Assembly (NCBI GenBank): GCA_002118135.1
Contig: BDIU01000146.1
Coordinates: 1-64,000 of the forward strand
Direction of reading: 5' to 3'
DNA length: 64,000 nt
DNA from: Trebouxia sp. TZW2008
Lineage: Eukaryota; Chlorophyta; Trebouxiophyceae; Trebouxiales; Trebouxiaceae
The notes under the pieces are model-generated. The model ran no database searches. It was not told the DNA's origin and worked only from the letters and a program-made list of their open reading frames with translations. Shown here in pieces: positions 52,701 to 62,110 of this stretch; the stretch's first letter is position 1, and each line of letters starts with the position of its first letter. The position numbers and the translations under genes were made by a program.

Positions 52701-55700
52701 GAATGCAAGCATGGCTTTTGCTAGCCCCACTTACCCTGCTTCTGCCTTCAGCCCTTCTATCTGCATCAGCATGCTTAGTTCGTCTGGTTATGACAGACTC
52801 CGAAAGTGCATGAAACGCATACAAATTAATGCAAGCATGGCTTTTGCAAGCCCTGTTTGCCCTGCTTCTGCCTTCAGCCCTTCCATCTATCTGCATCAGC
52901 ATGCTCCACTGATCTGATGCTGACAGCATCAGAATTCAACTGCATGAACTGCTTCCCACATGATATACCAATGCTGTTATGCGCTGCAAGACTTTCACAA
53001 ATACAGAGGCTGTTCTGGAGCAGCCCTGGCCTGTGTCATACCCAAAATGTTCAGCCAAGTTTGTCCATTATGCTCAGATGCAGACCCTGCCTGTTCACAA
53101 AGCAAGCTACATTCAGATGCCTGACTTGATTTCATCCTCTCTATGCCATGCACAGTTGGTAAGTACGTGCAAGGCAGGAGAGACAGGCAACTTACTTTCG
53201 CCGGGCATTGTTCACAAGGCAAGCAAGGTTGACGCAATGAATAGGGCAGCTTAAGCCGCTGGTGCTACTGCATAATCATCTGTTGACTGATTCTTGTCGG
53301 GCAGGTAGGCTTGACCTGTCTGCCACATAATATGGCAGGTATGCAAGGTCAAGACAAGTTGCCAGACAGCTCAGATGATTGAAAGCATTGAATGCCAAGC
53401 TGCTGACATGGACAAAGGAGCCAGGTAGCTTACCCTGTCTACAACGTTGTGCACCAAACGGGCCAGACCAGTGTAGTAGGAGGCCCAATGCTCAAGCAAT
53501 CAACGGCAATGTTTACGCATCTGCTGAAAGATATAAGGAGGGTAGGCAATGTGTATTGTCCTCAACATTGCCCACTAGGCAACCAACTTTATACGGAAAA
53601 GTCACCAAGTGCTGCACACGTGGACGATGAAGGCAGGCAACTTACCCTGTCTTCGACATTGCGCACCAAGCATGCCAAATCAATGTGACAAGAAGGTGGA
53701 TGGCCCAATCCTCAAGTAATCACAGGCGCTGCTTACCATCTGCTGAAAGGTATAAGGAAGGCAGACAACTCACCCTGTTTATGACATGGCACACCAGGCA
53801 AGCCAAATCTATGTGGAAGAGTGATCAAGTGATGCTCATATGGGTAGCGGAGGCAGGCAACTTACCCTATCTACAACATTGCGCACCAAACAGGCTAGAT
53901 CAATGTAGTAAGAATATGGGTGCCCCAATGCTGAGAACTCCTGCGCCAGCACTGGCCAAGCTTTGCTCTGCTGCAGACCCCGGGCCAGACTTTCTGCCAA
54001 CTGCATTGTACAAGTCTTTCAGGCTATCATAACTGACAGGTGCTGAAATAGAGGAGACACACCGTCAGATACAATGTGCTCTGTGAGACAACAAGTCGTA
54101 AATTTCATGTTTAACACATGAAAACTCAACAAAAGGACATTCTTGATGTGATTCTTGATGAGGACAATGCACTTGCGAAGCAGTCACTGCATTCTGACTG
54201 CAGTGCTGATTCTGGGTAAGGAGGATTTGATGTCACAACAGTGTCCAGGACAGGACAGTTGGTAACTGAAGCACATTTGGTGGAGAGAACCACTAGAGCT
54301 GTCTGAGAATGCCCAAGTTGGTCAGTTGGTACCTAGCCCAATGGAGCTTGGTTAGCATGTGCATGGAGCAGATGCACCTTGGAGCGTCTAAGATGGCTGC
54401 CTTAGCATGCCAGCTTTGACAAACATTGTGAATGATGCTTGAATGACAGGTGTCAAAACAAAGTATACACACCATGAAAAGGTCAGATAGCTGTCTGAGC
54501 ACGCTCAAATGATCAGATACCTAGAACACAGTGGCGCATGAACAAGATGAGCATGACTGGAGCAAACGCACCGTGAAGTTCTCGGACAGCTGTCTAAGCA
54601 TGCCAGCAGCCCTGTACTTGGCTTCTCTCGTGTATCCAGCCAGTTTGGAGATGATGATGTCATGCACAGGCCTTCCCTGCAACATAGGGTAGTGCACTGA
54701 GAATGCTCTGTTGACCGCGGGGGATATCGTCCATTACTGCACAAGCTGTGTGTACACGTATGTGCAATGACTGTCCAGTTGAAGGCAATGCACATGAGAC
54801 AGCCAGACACTTGGCTGTTTGCAGCTGATCGCTCTGGTTGATGCGCACAAGCAGATGGTCATGTACACGCAGACAGCGTCACAGAACAACTGAGTGAAGT
54901 TGCGATGGTACCTGCGCATCTTTGCTGCGAAAGATGGTGTCCCTTTGCAAGTCACCGGTTGCCAAGCCAAACAAGACACCTGCAACAGACATATGAGTCC
55001 TTTTGACACTCAGCTGGGTCATCCCAGATGATACTGTGGCACTTTCACTCTGGTTGTGAACTCTGTTGCAGCAAGTATTTTCTTCATTGTGCTTTGCAAG
55101 CAATGCAGGGCTTGTTTACCAGCAAGGCCAGTGCCAAGCTATCAAGTGACTTATACTGCAAGACAGCAATGCGCAGCACAGCTGAGACTGCTTGCAAGGG
55201 TCAGCTAAAACGCACCTAAAACACTTGTTTGGTCAACTGGGCTGCTTGCTGGACTTCCTAGAATCAATGTGCAAACGGCTGCAAGGCCCGCAGCTGCCAA
55301 TGCCTCCCTAGCAGGATCTCCAGATAGCGCATGATACCACAAAAGGGCAGATGCATCAAGCTGCAACCAGATAGCAGCTTGAATTGCAGTTCAGATAGTT
55401 GCTCTCATTTGTGCGTCTGGCACGTACATAGGTTGATAGCTGTTCAAAGTGCTTACTCTAGTCAATGCCCCAGTCCCCGATTTCTGCAGCGCCAGGCAAC
55501 AGCGTCAAAACACGACCACAGATACAGTAATGTTGCGCGGAAAGGTGCATCAAGCATTGTCACGAAGAGAGCGACCCGTTCTTGCGTTACGTCGATCTGC
55601 TCACCAGGCACGATACCAACGCTGCGAAGTCGTCCTTGATCTCGCTCTGCGATTCCAAGTAGCGATATGCGAGAGTTTGTTTTGTCGCTTCAGCAGCGTC

Positions 55701-55709
55701 TGCTGGCAT
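46741..55709 (-). CDS. Large armadillo/HEAT-type repeat protein
   Basis: A minus-strand gene spread over about 9 kb. First exon 55605-55709 (ATG at 55709; MPADAAEATKQTLAYRYLES). Later segments include 55216-55360 (ALLWYHALSGDPAREALAAA), about 54990-54912 (GVLFGLATGDLQRDTIF), about 54665-54570 (HDIIISKLAGYTREAKYRAA, then GMLRQLSENF), 54010-53870 (ESLARGLQQSKAWPVLAQEF), 51230-51115 (LEHLLRLTANQQQAAQAGAV), 49560-49400 (QSAAAACLACLTHQPML, LQRLVPVITKILASAGEK), 49130-48950 (LLAKVTGLIRFLTMLDVNKA, ARLAKLGAVPALITLV), 47350-47180, and a last exon 46741-46984 (TGA). Gly/Ala at helix ends and the AGAVPxLxxL pattern mark armadillo repeats, which are protein-binding surfaces; the partner is unknown. Not every junction is resolved. 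Exon arrays within it are listed separately. No closer family recognised. Confidence 0.65.
47740..48060 (-). repeat. Duplicated exon end (LRIED motif)
   Basis: Minus-strand sequences encoding ELRIEDKALTS (about 47780-47745) and EELRIEDIALTS (about 48035-47998) share about 45 bases, including the border to intron. Confidence 0.6.
47919..47985. repeat. GGGCA minisatellite
   Basis: GGGCA units in tandem (about seven uninterrupted, then shorter blocks split by ATT and TCTTGTACATT). The regular G-triplets could form a quadruplex. Confidence 0.95.
49310..49388. repeat. (CAG)n trinucleotide run
   Basis: CAG/CGG triplets with about 20 repeats in an intron of the armadillo-type gene. On the minus strand it yields artefactual Cys/Leu-rich frames. 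Confidence 0.9.
49599..49634. repeat. 10-base perfect inverted repeat
   Basis: TTTACGTAAT and ATTACGTAAA flank a 16-base AT-rich spacer; each arm itself contains the palindrome TTACGTAA. It is followed by a CCCTCTCTCTCTCTTTATGG stretch similar to the end of the pogo-like elements. Confidence 0.85.
50273..50446. mobile_element. Pogo-like MITE, TA target site
   Basis: 174 bases flanked by TA on both sides. Ends read CAGTAAACTCTCTTTGTAACG and, on the opposite strand, CAGCAATCTCTCGTTTTCAGG, typical of pogo/Tigger-type termini of the Tc1/mariner superfamily. Interior motifs (GGTTACCAA, GTCCTTACTTTGG) are shared by other copies in this window. No transposase. It sits in an intron of the armadillo-type gene. 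Confidence 0.7.
50740..51090 (-). repeat. Two copies of an exon-like segment
   Basis: About 105 bases containing GGAAGCAGCACTGGGCGGGG and AAGGGCTGTTTGA-type sequence occur at about 50745-50850 and 50980-51085. On the minus strand they read SPPSAASTNGR then KQPFM. One may be part of the armadillo-type gene, the other a copy. Confidence 0.75.
51110..52005 (-). repeat. Six-copy array of an armadillo-repeat exon
   Basis: Minus-strand copies of LECLEHLLRLTANQQQAAQA plus GAVPVFLALIG lie at about 51230-51120, 51375-51285, 51540-51430, 51705-51605, 51855-51745 and 51996-51930, with a remnant near 52140-52090. The first is intact; the others carry substitutions, stops or shortened ends, but most keep the CTGCAG-type acceptor. 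Period is about 140-165 bases. Confidence 0.85.
52378..52918 (-). repeat. Four-copy tandem repeat, about 115-135 bases
   Basis: Units share GCTTTTGCTAGCCC, a CCTGCTTCTGCCTTCAGCCC block, TCTATCTGCATCAGCATGC and GACAGACTC(C/A)GAAAGTGCATGAA. They lie in an intron (or decayed exons) of the armadillo-type gene, adjacent to the six-copy exon array. Confidence 0.85.
53290..53960 (-). repeat. Array of a YIDLACLVRNVVDR-type exon end
   Basis: The working copy ends near 53870 on the minus strand with LVRNVVDR then a GTAAGT donor. Related segments containing the CAGGCAACTTACCCTGTCTAC block lie at about 53425-53495, 53530-53590, 53630-53715 and 53750-53830. Most copies preserve the donor; coding frames vary and some have stops. 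Confidence 0.8.
54125..54265. mobile_element. Degraded pogo-like MITE copy
   Basis: Contains AAAAGGACATTCTTGATG, GCAGTCACTGCATTCTGACTG and CTGGGTAAGGAGGATTTGATG in the order seen in the other family members. Ends eroded. Confidence 0.5.
54285..54640 (-). repeat. Three copies of an LSENF-type exon end
   Basis: The exon end AGACAGCTGTCCGAGAACTTC at about 54575-54600 (minus strand) has shorter copies near 54485-54510 and 54295-54325 (GACAGCTATCTGACC, GACAGCTCTAG). Neither copy is open. Confidence 0.6.
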
Positions 55710-56830
55710 GACCAGGGCTGACAAGTTTGCTGCAGAAGCAGCCTGTATCTATGCATCAAGCAATAGAGCTCCTCGAAACCCGATGGATGCGAGCAACGGC
55801 ATGGACGACATGTAGCTCTTGATGAGAATCAGTCACTCTCTGGTTTGGACTTCGACGCGACCTCGAAACGCTAACACATAACGCCTGCAGATAACGCCTG
55901 CAACGCTTGAAGCCTCGAGGGGTCACTAAAACTCACCCTCAGGGCGTTGCCGACTTGAACGCTGATGCATATGTTGACGAGCTGGGTAGCAGCAGTTATT
56001 GTCTGTGCTCAGCATGATCATGATGAGAGTCAGGCCCTCGTTTGACCTGCAATCTTACACTGACAACGCCCTCGACATTGATTTCAATGTGCCGTACATC
56101 TCGATAATGAAGTTAGCTCATGCATGTGCATCAGGAGATAAGTTGCACCAAATGCAACTAGACGCAACAAAGACAAAGGCAAATGAGCGCCAAATGATGT
56201 TAGGTTGATGTCAGGCGTCCTTGCCCATAATTCTATGGAGGAGCGAAACCTAAAGAGACTTTCACTACCGATATGCCAAAGTTTGTCTGCAGCTAGCGTC
56301 GGCAGCGCTGCTGAAAAGGTCCTGCATTGCCAGATTGGTAAACAGCCCTAGGGGTATTTCAGATCCGCAAAAGGTTGCACAAAGGCATGTCAGAGCATTC
56401 AAGTAGTGATATGACATGCAAAACCATCTACACCTGAGTCTGAACCTCTAAGAGTTTTAGATGTAACAAGAGCGCAGTTCCTGTGGGCTCGATTGATAAC
56501 AGAGTGTGATGTGGCATGAGCACTGAAAATCTTCAACATCATGACAGAAGTTTGTGTCCTGGGTCAAGCAATGACTGGTGCTTGAATGCTAACTGAGCCA
56601 CTTTATTCAAACGCTCAGCAGATTCTTTGCAAATTGGTGTATCAAAATATATGGAGATACTAGCTAGCCGAAAGTTTCAAAAGACCAAGATGCGAATGAA
56701 ACATGCACATCATGTGAGAATTGATTTATAAGTTTCCCTTGCAGCTTTGATTGATCTGCGAGCATCAGCCAGCCCAGCTCGCGTTTCTGATCATCAGACA
56801 GCTGCTAGGCCAATTCCAATGCCATGGCCC
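55710..56830. other. Intergenic; promoter side of the armadillo-type gene
   Basis: Holds the 5' region of the minus-strand armadillo-type gene and the 3' flank of the plastid-protein gene, which is transcribed toward it. Contains no convincing frame; the AATCTTACACTGACAACG area at about 56050 is a short open frame without pattern. Nothing else seen. Confidence 0.5.
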
Positions 56831-59800
56831 TCACATGAAGTTCTTTCGGACCTGTACATGCAGCGCCTGCATCCTTCTGAGAACTGTGGGTCGCATCAAC
56901 AAAGCTGCATCTTGTATATATGGAGTTCGCTCAACTTCCTGCGCTGTATACGCCCCCAAAATAGCATCCATGACCGTCATCAATGCCTCTGGCGTTCTGC
57001 GTCAAACCAGAACCAATTGGATTTGAACAGCTCCAGTCAGATCTATGACACGCATGTGCTGCTCACTGCTACAACATGGGCGTGAAGCATTGAAACAAGG
57101 ACATGCTCGTGAGTCCATGAGCATGCATCTTGCGCATAGCAAGGCAAACTGCAACAGCTTGAAGCATCATAGCGCAGATTTTGTCACTGACTTTGACAAG
57201 ATCGCTGCATCTGGCAAGGCAGATGCACTTGAGAATCCTGGCTTACAAAACAAGCTGACACAGGGAGACATCAAGGGGCAGATCTGCATGCTGAAGCCTA
57301 CACACCGCTTGGGGGCGTGCTGCTTGCAAGGGATGTGATTTGTGGTGGCCAAATGCAGCAATTTGATCAAGCAAGCAAGCAAGCAAGCAGGGAGGCAGGC
57401 AAGCAACAGTCTCAGCGAAGTCATGTGGATGGGAAAACATGCACAGTATGTGCAGCTTACGTGTGCAGCATGTCAATTTCTCCTGCTGCTATTTCAGGGC
57501 CTGGGCTGAATGCTTCATGCAGAGCGTTTAACCGCTCTTCTGGGTGTTCCATGGTGAGCAGGTACTTGAGGATTCGCACCTCTGCAGGCTGCTGGGAATT
57601 ATGCATTATTTTGGCCTGCAGCAGCATTGCAACAGCTCAATTCCCATGACAACGTGACCCAATCCAGGTGTCAGCAGCAGCCAAGGTGACCAATCAATCA
57701 CCCAACATAGGTCCATCCCAAAATCACCAGCAGCAAAGATAAGCCAAGCAAACAGCCAACATGAGCAAAACCAGGCCGGCACTTGACCACTACCATCCCT
57801 GATGCAGCACTGAGCCGTCTTGCAGTTGCAGATGCAGCCTCCATGATTCATTTCACAGCAATTCTACATGCAGGACTAATGCCAAAATATGTGCGGTTGC
57901 AATGCCGTACCTGCTTATACAGGTGCTGCATGACATCCCTGACTTCTTCCTGTGTGTAATCAGTGTCTTTGATGCTATTATGCGCTCTGTTGATGTACAT
58001 CATTAGGGCTGGATCCAACCCTCCTGCCTTTGTCATGTCAACCAACCTCTGGTCCATCTCGCGAATGCTCGTGACCTGCATGTCAGGAACAGGCCCAGAT
58101 CAATTCATTTTGCTCAAAATATTGTCAGTGTGTGAGGCAGAAGCCCTGCAGACTGCAGGCTCTGTATAGAGCATGTCACAGCTGGTGTCAGTCAATGCTG
58201 GCACAGGCAAGTGAGCAGTCATAATTGAGGATGTGTAAGTGATTTATGTCACGTGGCTTTTGTTTAGACGTGTGCTAAAAGTGTAGCAGCAAGCACTGCT
58301 GCACAGGTCCCCAGCAAAACCTTTGAAGTGTGACAACAATGACAGGGATGAAACCTCAAACGCCATGTCACCCAAGTCGACATGCAATAGTGGCACATGA
58401 GCAAGCGAACGGCAAACCAAGAAGTTTGATTGAGTATGAGAGGCTGTGCCAATCAAGACAATCACGCACACAAGCATGGCAACACCATGTACAGCAGGTG
58501 GTGTTTGACACCTCTTCCTTACATGTAGTGTACTCTTCCCTAAAACCCTAAACCCTACGACCGCGCTTCTAACCCCTAAAGGGTGGGCCTAATATAAAAG
58601 TACTACACAAATAAGTAAAACCAATTGTCCAAAACCCTAAGCGCACCCTAAGCGTCAAGTGTACACTACAATTAAGGAAAATGGTTTGCCACGTGCATGC
58701 AAACCAAAAGTCACATCAGCACAAGCAACAGTGAGCTTCAAGGTGTGCGCTGCCCCTATAACCAAGGACAAGCATTCATTCATTCACCAAAAACGCATGC
58801 TAGGCAGGCATGAGATCTACTATGTCTAAGACCTGCCAAAGGCCAAACTGGTTGGAGACTGGTGATTGCTCCTACAGTAGTCTCTTGGTACAAGGACACT
58901 CAATGTAAGGACATCCTCAATGTGAGTGACAATGCAACTGGGAACCGGCACTGCATTTTGACTACAGTGGTACTTCTGAGTAAACCCAACTCAATGAAAG
59001 GACATTATGCTCGGTAACCAATGCAGTCATCATACTGAGAGATTACTGCATCAAAGCACAAAGCCCACCAGTACCACTGAGACGCCAGGTGAGAGAAAAG
59101 GTACCTCTGTCAGCTCACGAAACTTCTGTTCAGCTTCTTCTTGAGCATCCTCATCTTCAGCAACAGCATCATATGCTGATGCCAGCACAAGAAGCCGTGA
59201 AGTCAGAACCGCCAGGGCTGCAGATATCACAAAGCGTTTCCATTCACTCGCCCGTTCATGCAAAGCATACTGCCATTTTGTCAGCAAAATTTGCTCAGAA
59301 CACCTTGGTTACAGCATGTTGCCCACCAGTCACAGTTTAGCTTTTTGTATAAAATCGCAAGAGCCTACCATATTACAAGATCATGCTCACACCCACCAGC
59401 AGCAAGCATCATGTGCTCAGGCCTGGGATCATTGACCAGCCCACATCATGCCAAAGCTCATTCTCATTTCACCAGCAGCCTTTGCATGAAATGGCCAGAG
59501 CTTTCCATACTAAGGTTGCTGATGAGGGTTATGTGAAACAGGTAAATCTGATGCCATGCTCTGGACGTGGCGTGACTCTCATTAGTCACAGTGCATTACA
59601 CTACACTGAAGGTTAATGGGCAAACCTGGAGCAGGAACATACAGCTGGTGTAGTCAGGTCGAGCAGCAGCAGATGAGCAATCATAGCAAAAAGGCATGCT
59701 GCTGGTGTGCTTAGGCTCGTCAGCAGCAATAATTTCTGGTGATGCTTGGCACTGTCACACAGCAGCAAGTCAAGGCAACCTTGCAAGCAGCAGCGATGGG

Positions 59801-61077
59801 TGTGTCTCACCGCTGCACTGTTCCTCGTCTTGGTGTGCAGCATGTATGAGGTTGTCCAGATGCTCAAAGAACCCAGCAGTGAGCTGTGGTCTGATCTCGA
59901 TGACAATATCCTCTAGTTCGTCTTCAGGTGTGCGCTGGGCTTCTGCTAGTGTTTCATCATAAGAACGCAATTCATCATGCACCTAAATAGCAAACAGTTC
60001 AGCGTGAAAAGCCAATACTGTTGGGAGTAACTTCAGCTGAGCCAGCAGAGTGTGGTAGAATTTTGGATGCTATTCAGACGGAAACGTGACTAGTCAGGTG
60101 TGGAGTTGCAAAAGCCATTCAGGCGGTTTCATGCAACTGCATAGACACCATCTTGAAGTCTTCAGCAATGCTGCAGCGTCTTGCAAGTGAAGCCTTGGCC
60201 ACTGCTGGCACCATCACAACTATATGGTGAGCATAGACCGCATGACCACAGAAATGCAAAGGCCGATGAAAGGAGACCAACAAGATTCAAATAGGGCGTG
60301 AAGTCAATGGCATGCTGGTACCAGCATGCTGTCCTTCATTTAGGCTGCTGCTGCTACCTGTGGCTGTGGGCACAATTTCCAGCAAAAGCTGGGCCGGCAG
60401 TTACAGGAGTGCAATGATGAGGACAGGAGAGATTCCATTGTCAGGTTGTCAAAAGGCAAAGGAGCCGCTCTGATATTTGATTGTGTAAAATGCAATGATG
60501 CATCATTGCATCATTGATGCAACGCTGCAGGTGTTAACACACTTGCATAGGTAGGATGGCATGGTGCAGGTTCTGAGCTGCTTACTGACTGAAGTTGCCT
60601 GTGCAACTTGCGCAAAGCCATTTTTTTCTCATCATCCTCTGCAGTCTGAGATTGCCTGTGCAACCTGTTGGCAGCAACAAACAATGTCTGCTGCAAAATG
60701 CATGTATCCCTTGCTTCCAGCACTGATCTGGCTGCATTTGCAACACGATTCTTGGTATCCAGGGACTGCTACCTTTCAAAGACTTTCTCTGCCAGCTGGG
60801 GCCACTGTTGACTATGCGCTATGAGCTTTCGCCACTCTTTCGGATTTTTGCTGGCGAAGACTGCGATCAACTTGTCGAGCACGGCTATCTCTTGGGCAGA
60901 TAAGATTACAGGTGCCTCCTGGGGCGGCACCTCCACATCCTCTGCTATTTGGGCACGACACACACTTCGTAGTGTGCGTATGCGCTTTGCCGTTCGCACT
61001 GTGCCACATTGCCATGTGCCTGCGGGAGCGAACGTGTTGAGTTGTGTAACAGCAGCGATGCGGACATCAACCTTCAC
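56831..61077 (-). CDS. Plastid protein resembling Arabidopsis At4g37920
   Basis: Minus-strand exons closing in phase: 60586 to about 61077 (continuous but for one TAG at 60771-60769), 59811-59982, 59105-59217, 57911-58075, 57461-57591, 56831-56996 (TGA). The Arabidopsis relative is a chloroplast protein of unknown role. Seen: Arg/Thr-rich N-terminus like a transit peptide; helical VHDELRSYDETLAEAQRTP; IRPQLTAGFFEHLDNLI; LTSRLLVLASAYDAV; then the best conserved part: INRAHNSIKDTDYTQEEVRD, EVRILKYLLTMEHPEERLNA, AFSPGPE, TPEALMTVMDAILGAY. No ATG opens the first exon in its frame (the frame begins after a TGA at 61080-61078), so the true start is unsettled; an ATG at about 61067 lies in another frame. 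The in-frame TAG may be a sequence error or a real nonsense change. Confidence 0.7.
58525..58669. mobile_element. Small TIR element with telomere-like repeats inside
   Basis: GTAGTGTACTCT at 58525 and AGTGTACACTAC at 58658-58669 form an imperfect terminal inverted repeat (10 to 11 of 12). Just inside the left end are CCCTAAAACCCTAAACCC (58538-58555), and inside the right end ACCCTAAGCGCACCCTAAGC. It is non-coding and lies in an intron of the plastid-protein gene. Confidence 0.5.
58875..59048. mobile_element. Pogo-like MITE
   Basis: Ends read CAGTAGTCTCTTGGTACAAGG and, reversed, CAGTAATCTCTCAGTATGATG, with TA before the left end and CA after the right. Same interior pattern and same length (174 bases) as the element at 50273-50446. 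Confidence 0.65.
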
Positions 61078-61348
61078 TCACCCTTTTGCGAGCAGCCGTG
61101 CTTTGACCCCAGATCAGCGACACTTGGCCGGCAGGCACTTGGGGTCAGCCGCAACGGCAGCCGGCCTGGCAAGACGCAGTGCAGTCGTGCCTGACACGTG
61201 CAATGTGCGAGTTGCATGGTGAACAATGCTGGAACAAATGGCACGGCAAGAAGCGTGGGACCTCGAAAGTGAGCAACTCGACACTTCGCCGAAATCATCA
61301 ACAAACTGTAGGTTATATGACGTAATATCTGCCTTGTGTGCACGGCTG

Positions 61349-61420
61349 GCCCGTATAGCTCAGTGGTAGAGCGCAGGTCTTGTAAACCTGAGGTCCGTGG
61401 TTCAATCCCGCGTGTGGGCA
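61349..61420 (+). tRNA. trnT-UGU: tRNA-Thr (UGU)
   Basis: A 72-base cloverleaf: 7-bp acceptor stem (GCCCGTA with TGTGGGC, discriminator A), D arm TAGCTCAGTGGTAGAGC, 5-bp anticodon stem CAGGT/ACCTG with loop CTTGTAA giving anticodon TGT (61381-61383), and T loop GTTCAAT. No intron; CCA is not encoded. The A box (TAGCTCAGTGG) and B box (GGTTCAATCCC) for RNA polymerase III are both present. Confidence 0.95.
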
Positions 61421-61473
61421 CATCAGAGTGCTTCCTGGACATGCAGGTTTGCTTTTGTGACTATATGATGCCT

Positions 61474-61704
61474 TTTGTGATGGCCTTGCAGCCAAATACC
61501 GGTGAACCTTTTGCCCTGCACACACTTTGATATTCATCCTGGCAGGCGCTAGTCCAAATTGTATGTTGTTGATGTCTGAAGGTCAAACGCGGTGCTTTTT
61601 GTGTTGGCCTTGCAGCCACGCTACAGCAAGATTTTGCCTGCACACACTTCGATATTCAACCAGGCAGGCGCTGGTCCAAATTGTGTGTTCTTGATGTCTG
61701 AAGG
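61474..61704. repeat. Two-copy direct repeat downstream of tRNA-Thr
   Basis: Units 61474-61582 and 61598-61704, about 85% alike, share GGCCTTGCAGCCA, TGCACACACTT(T/C)GATATTCA, GGCAGGCGCT and TTGATGTCTGAAGG. The period is about 124 bases. Not part of a recognised element; it could be a tRNA-proximal transposon fragment. Confidence 0.8.
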
Positions 61705-62110
61705 GGTACGTCCTGCCACCCCGATTTGGGGTTGACCCTGGGTTAGTAAACCAGGCAGACCTTCTTCTTCTTGCCTCTCGTCAGTCAGCCTTGGCGATGT
61801 TTGACTGAGCGCGGCAACTGCTGTGCTGAGTGCTGTGCTCACAGATCGTAGCATAGCGGAGTCACGCGGACACAGACGCGCATGCCTTCCGACCACTTTT
61901 GCTTAGGTGAAGTCTAGTACAGTGGTCTAACAAAGTCTGTTGTGAACCTGATGCCGTGTGCCGTAACGATCTTGGCACATATTGCTGAGAAGCAGGAGGT
62001 CGAGTGCGTCCGAATAACTACACTTGGACCAATAGCAACCACATACTGATGCTCACACACAGCGCGAAGTGAGCAGAGTTTGCTTGCAACTCAACACTGC
62101 GTGTCACAGC

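Noticed and set aside
60769..60771. Possible reassigned UAG codon (glutamine), as in some ulvophyte algae
   Set aside because: TAG is the natural final stop of the cytochrome b5 reductase and CFAP54-like genes here, and no other conserved exon needs TAG read through.
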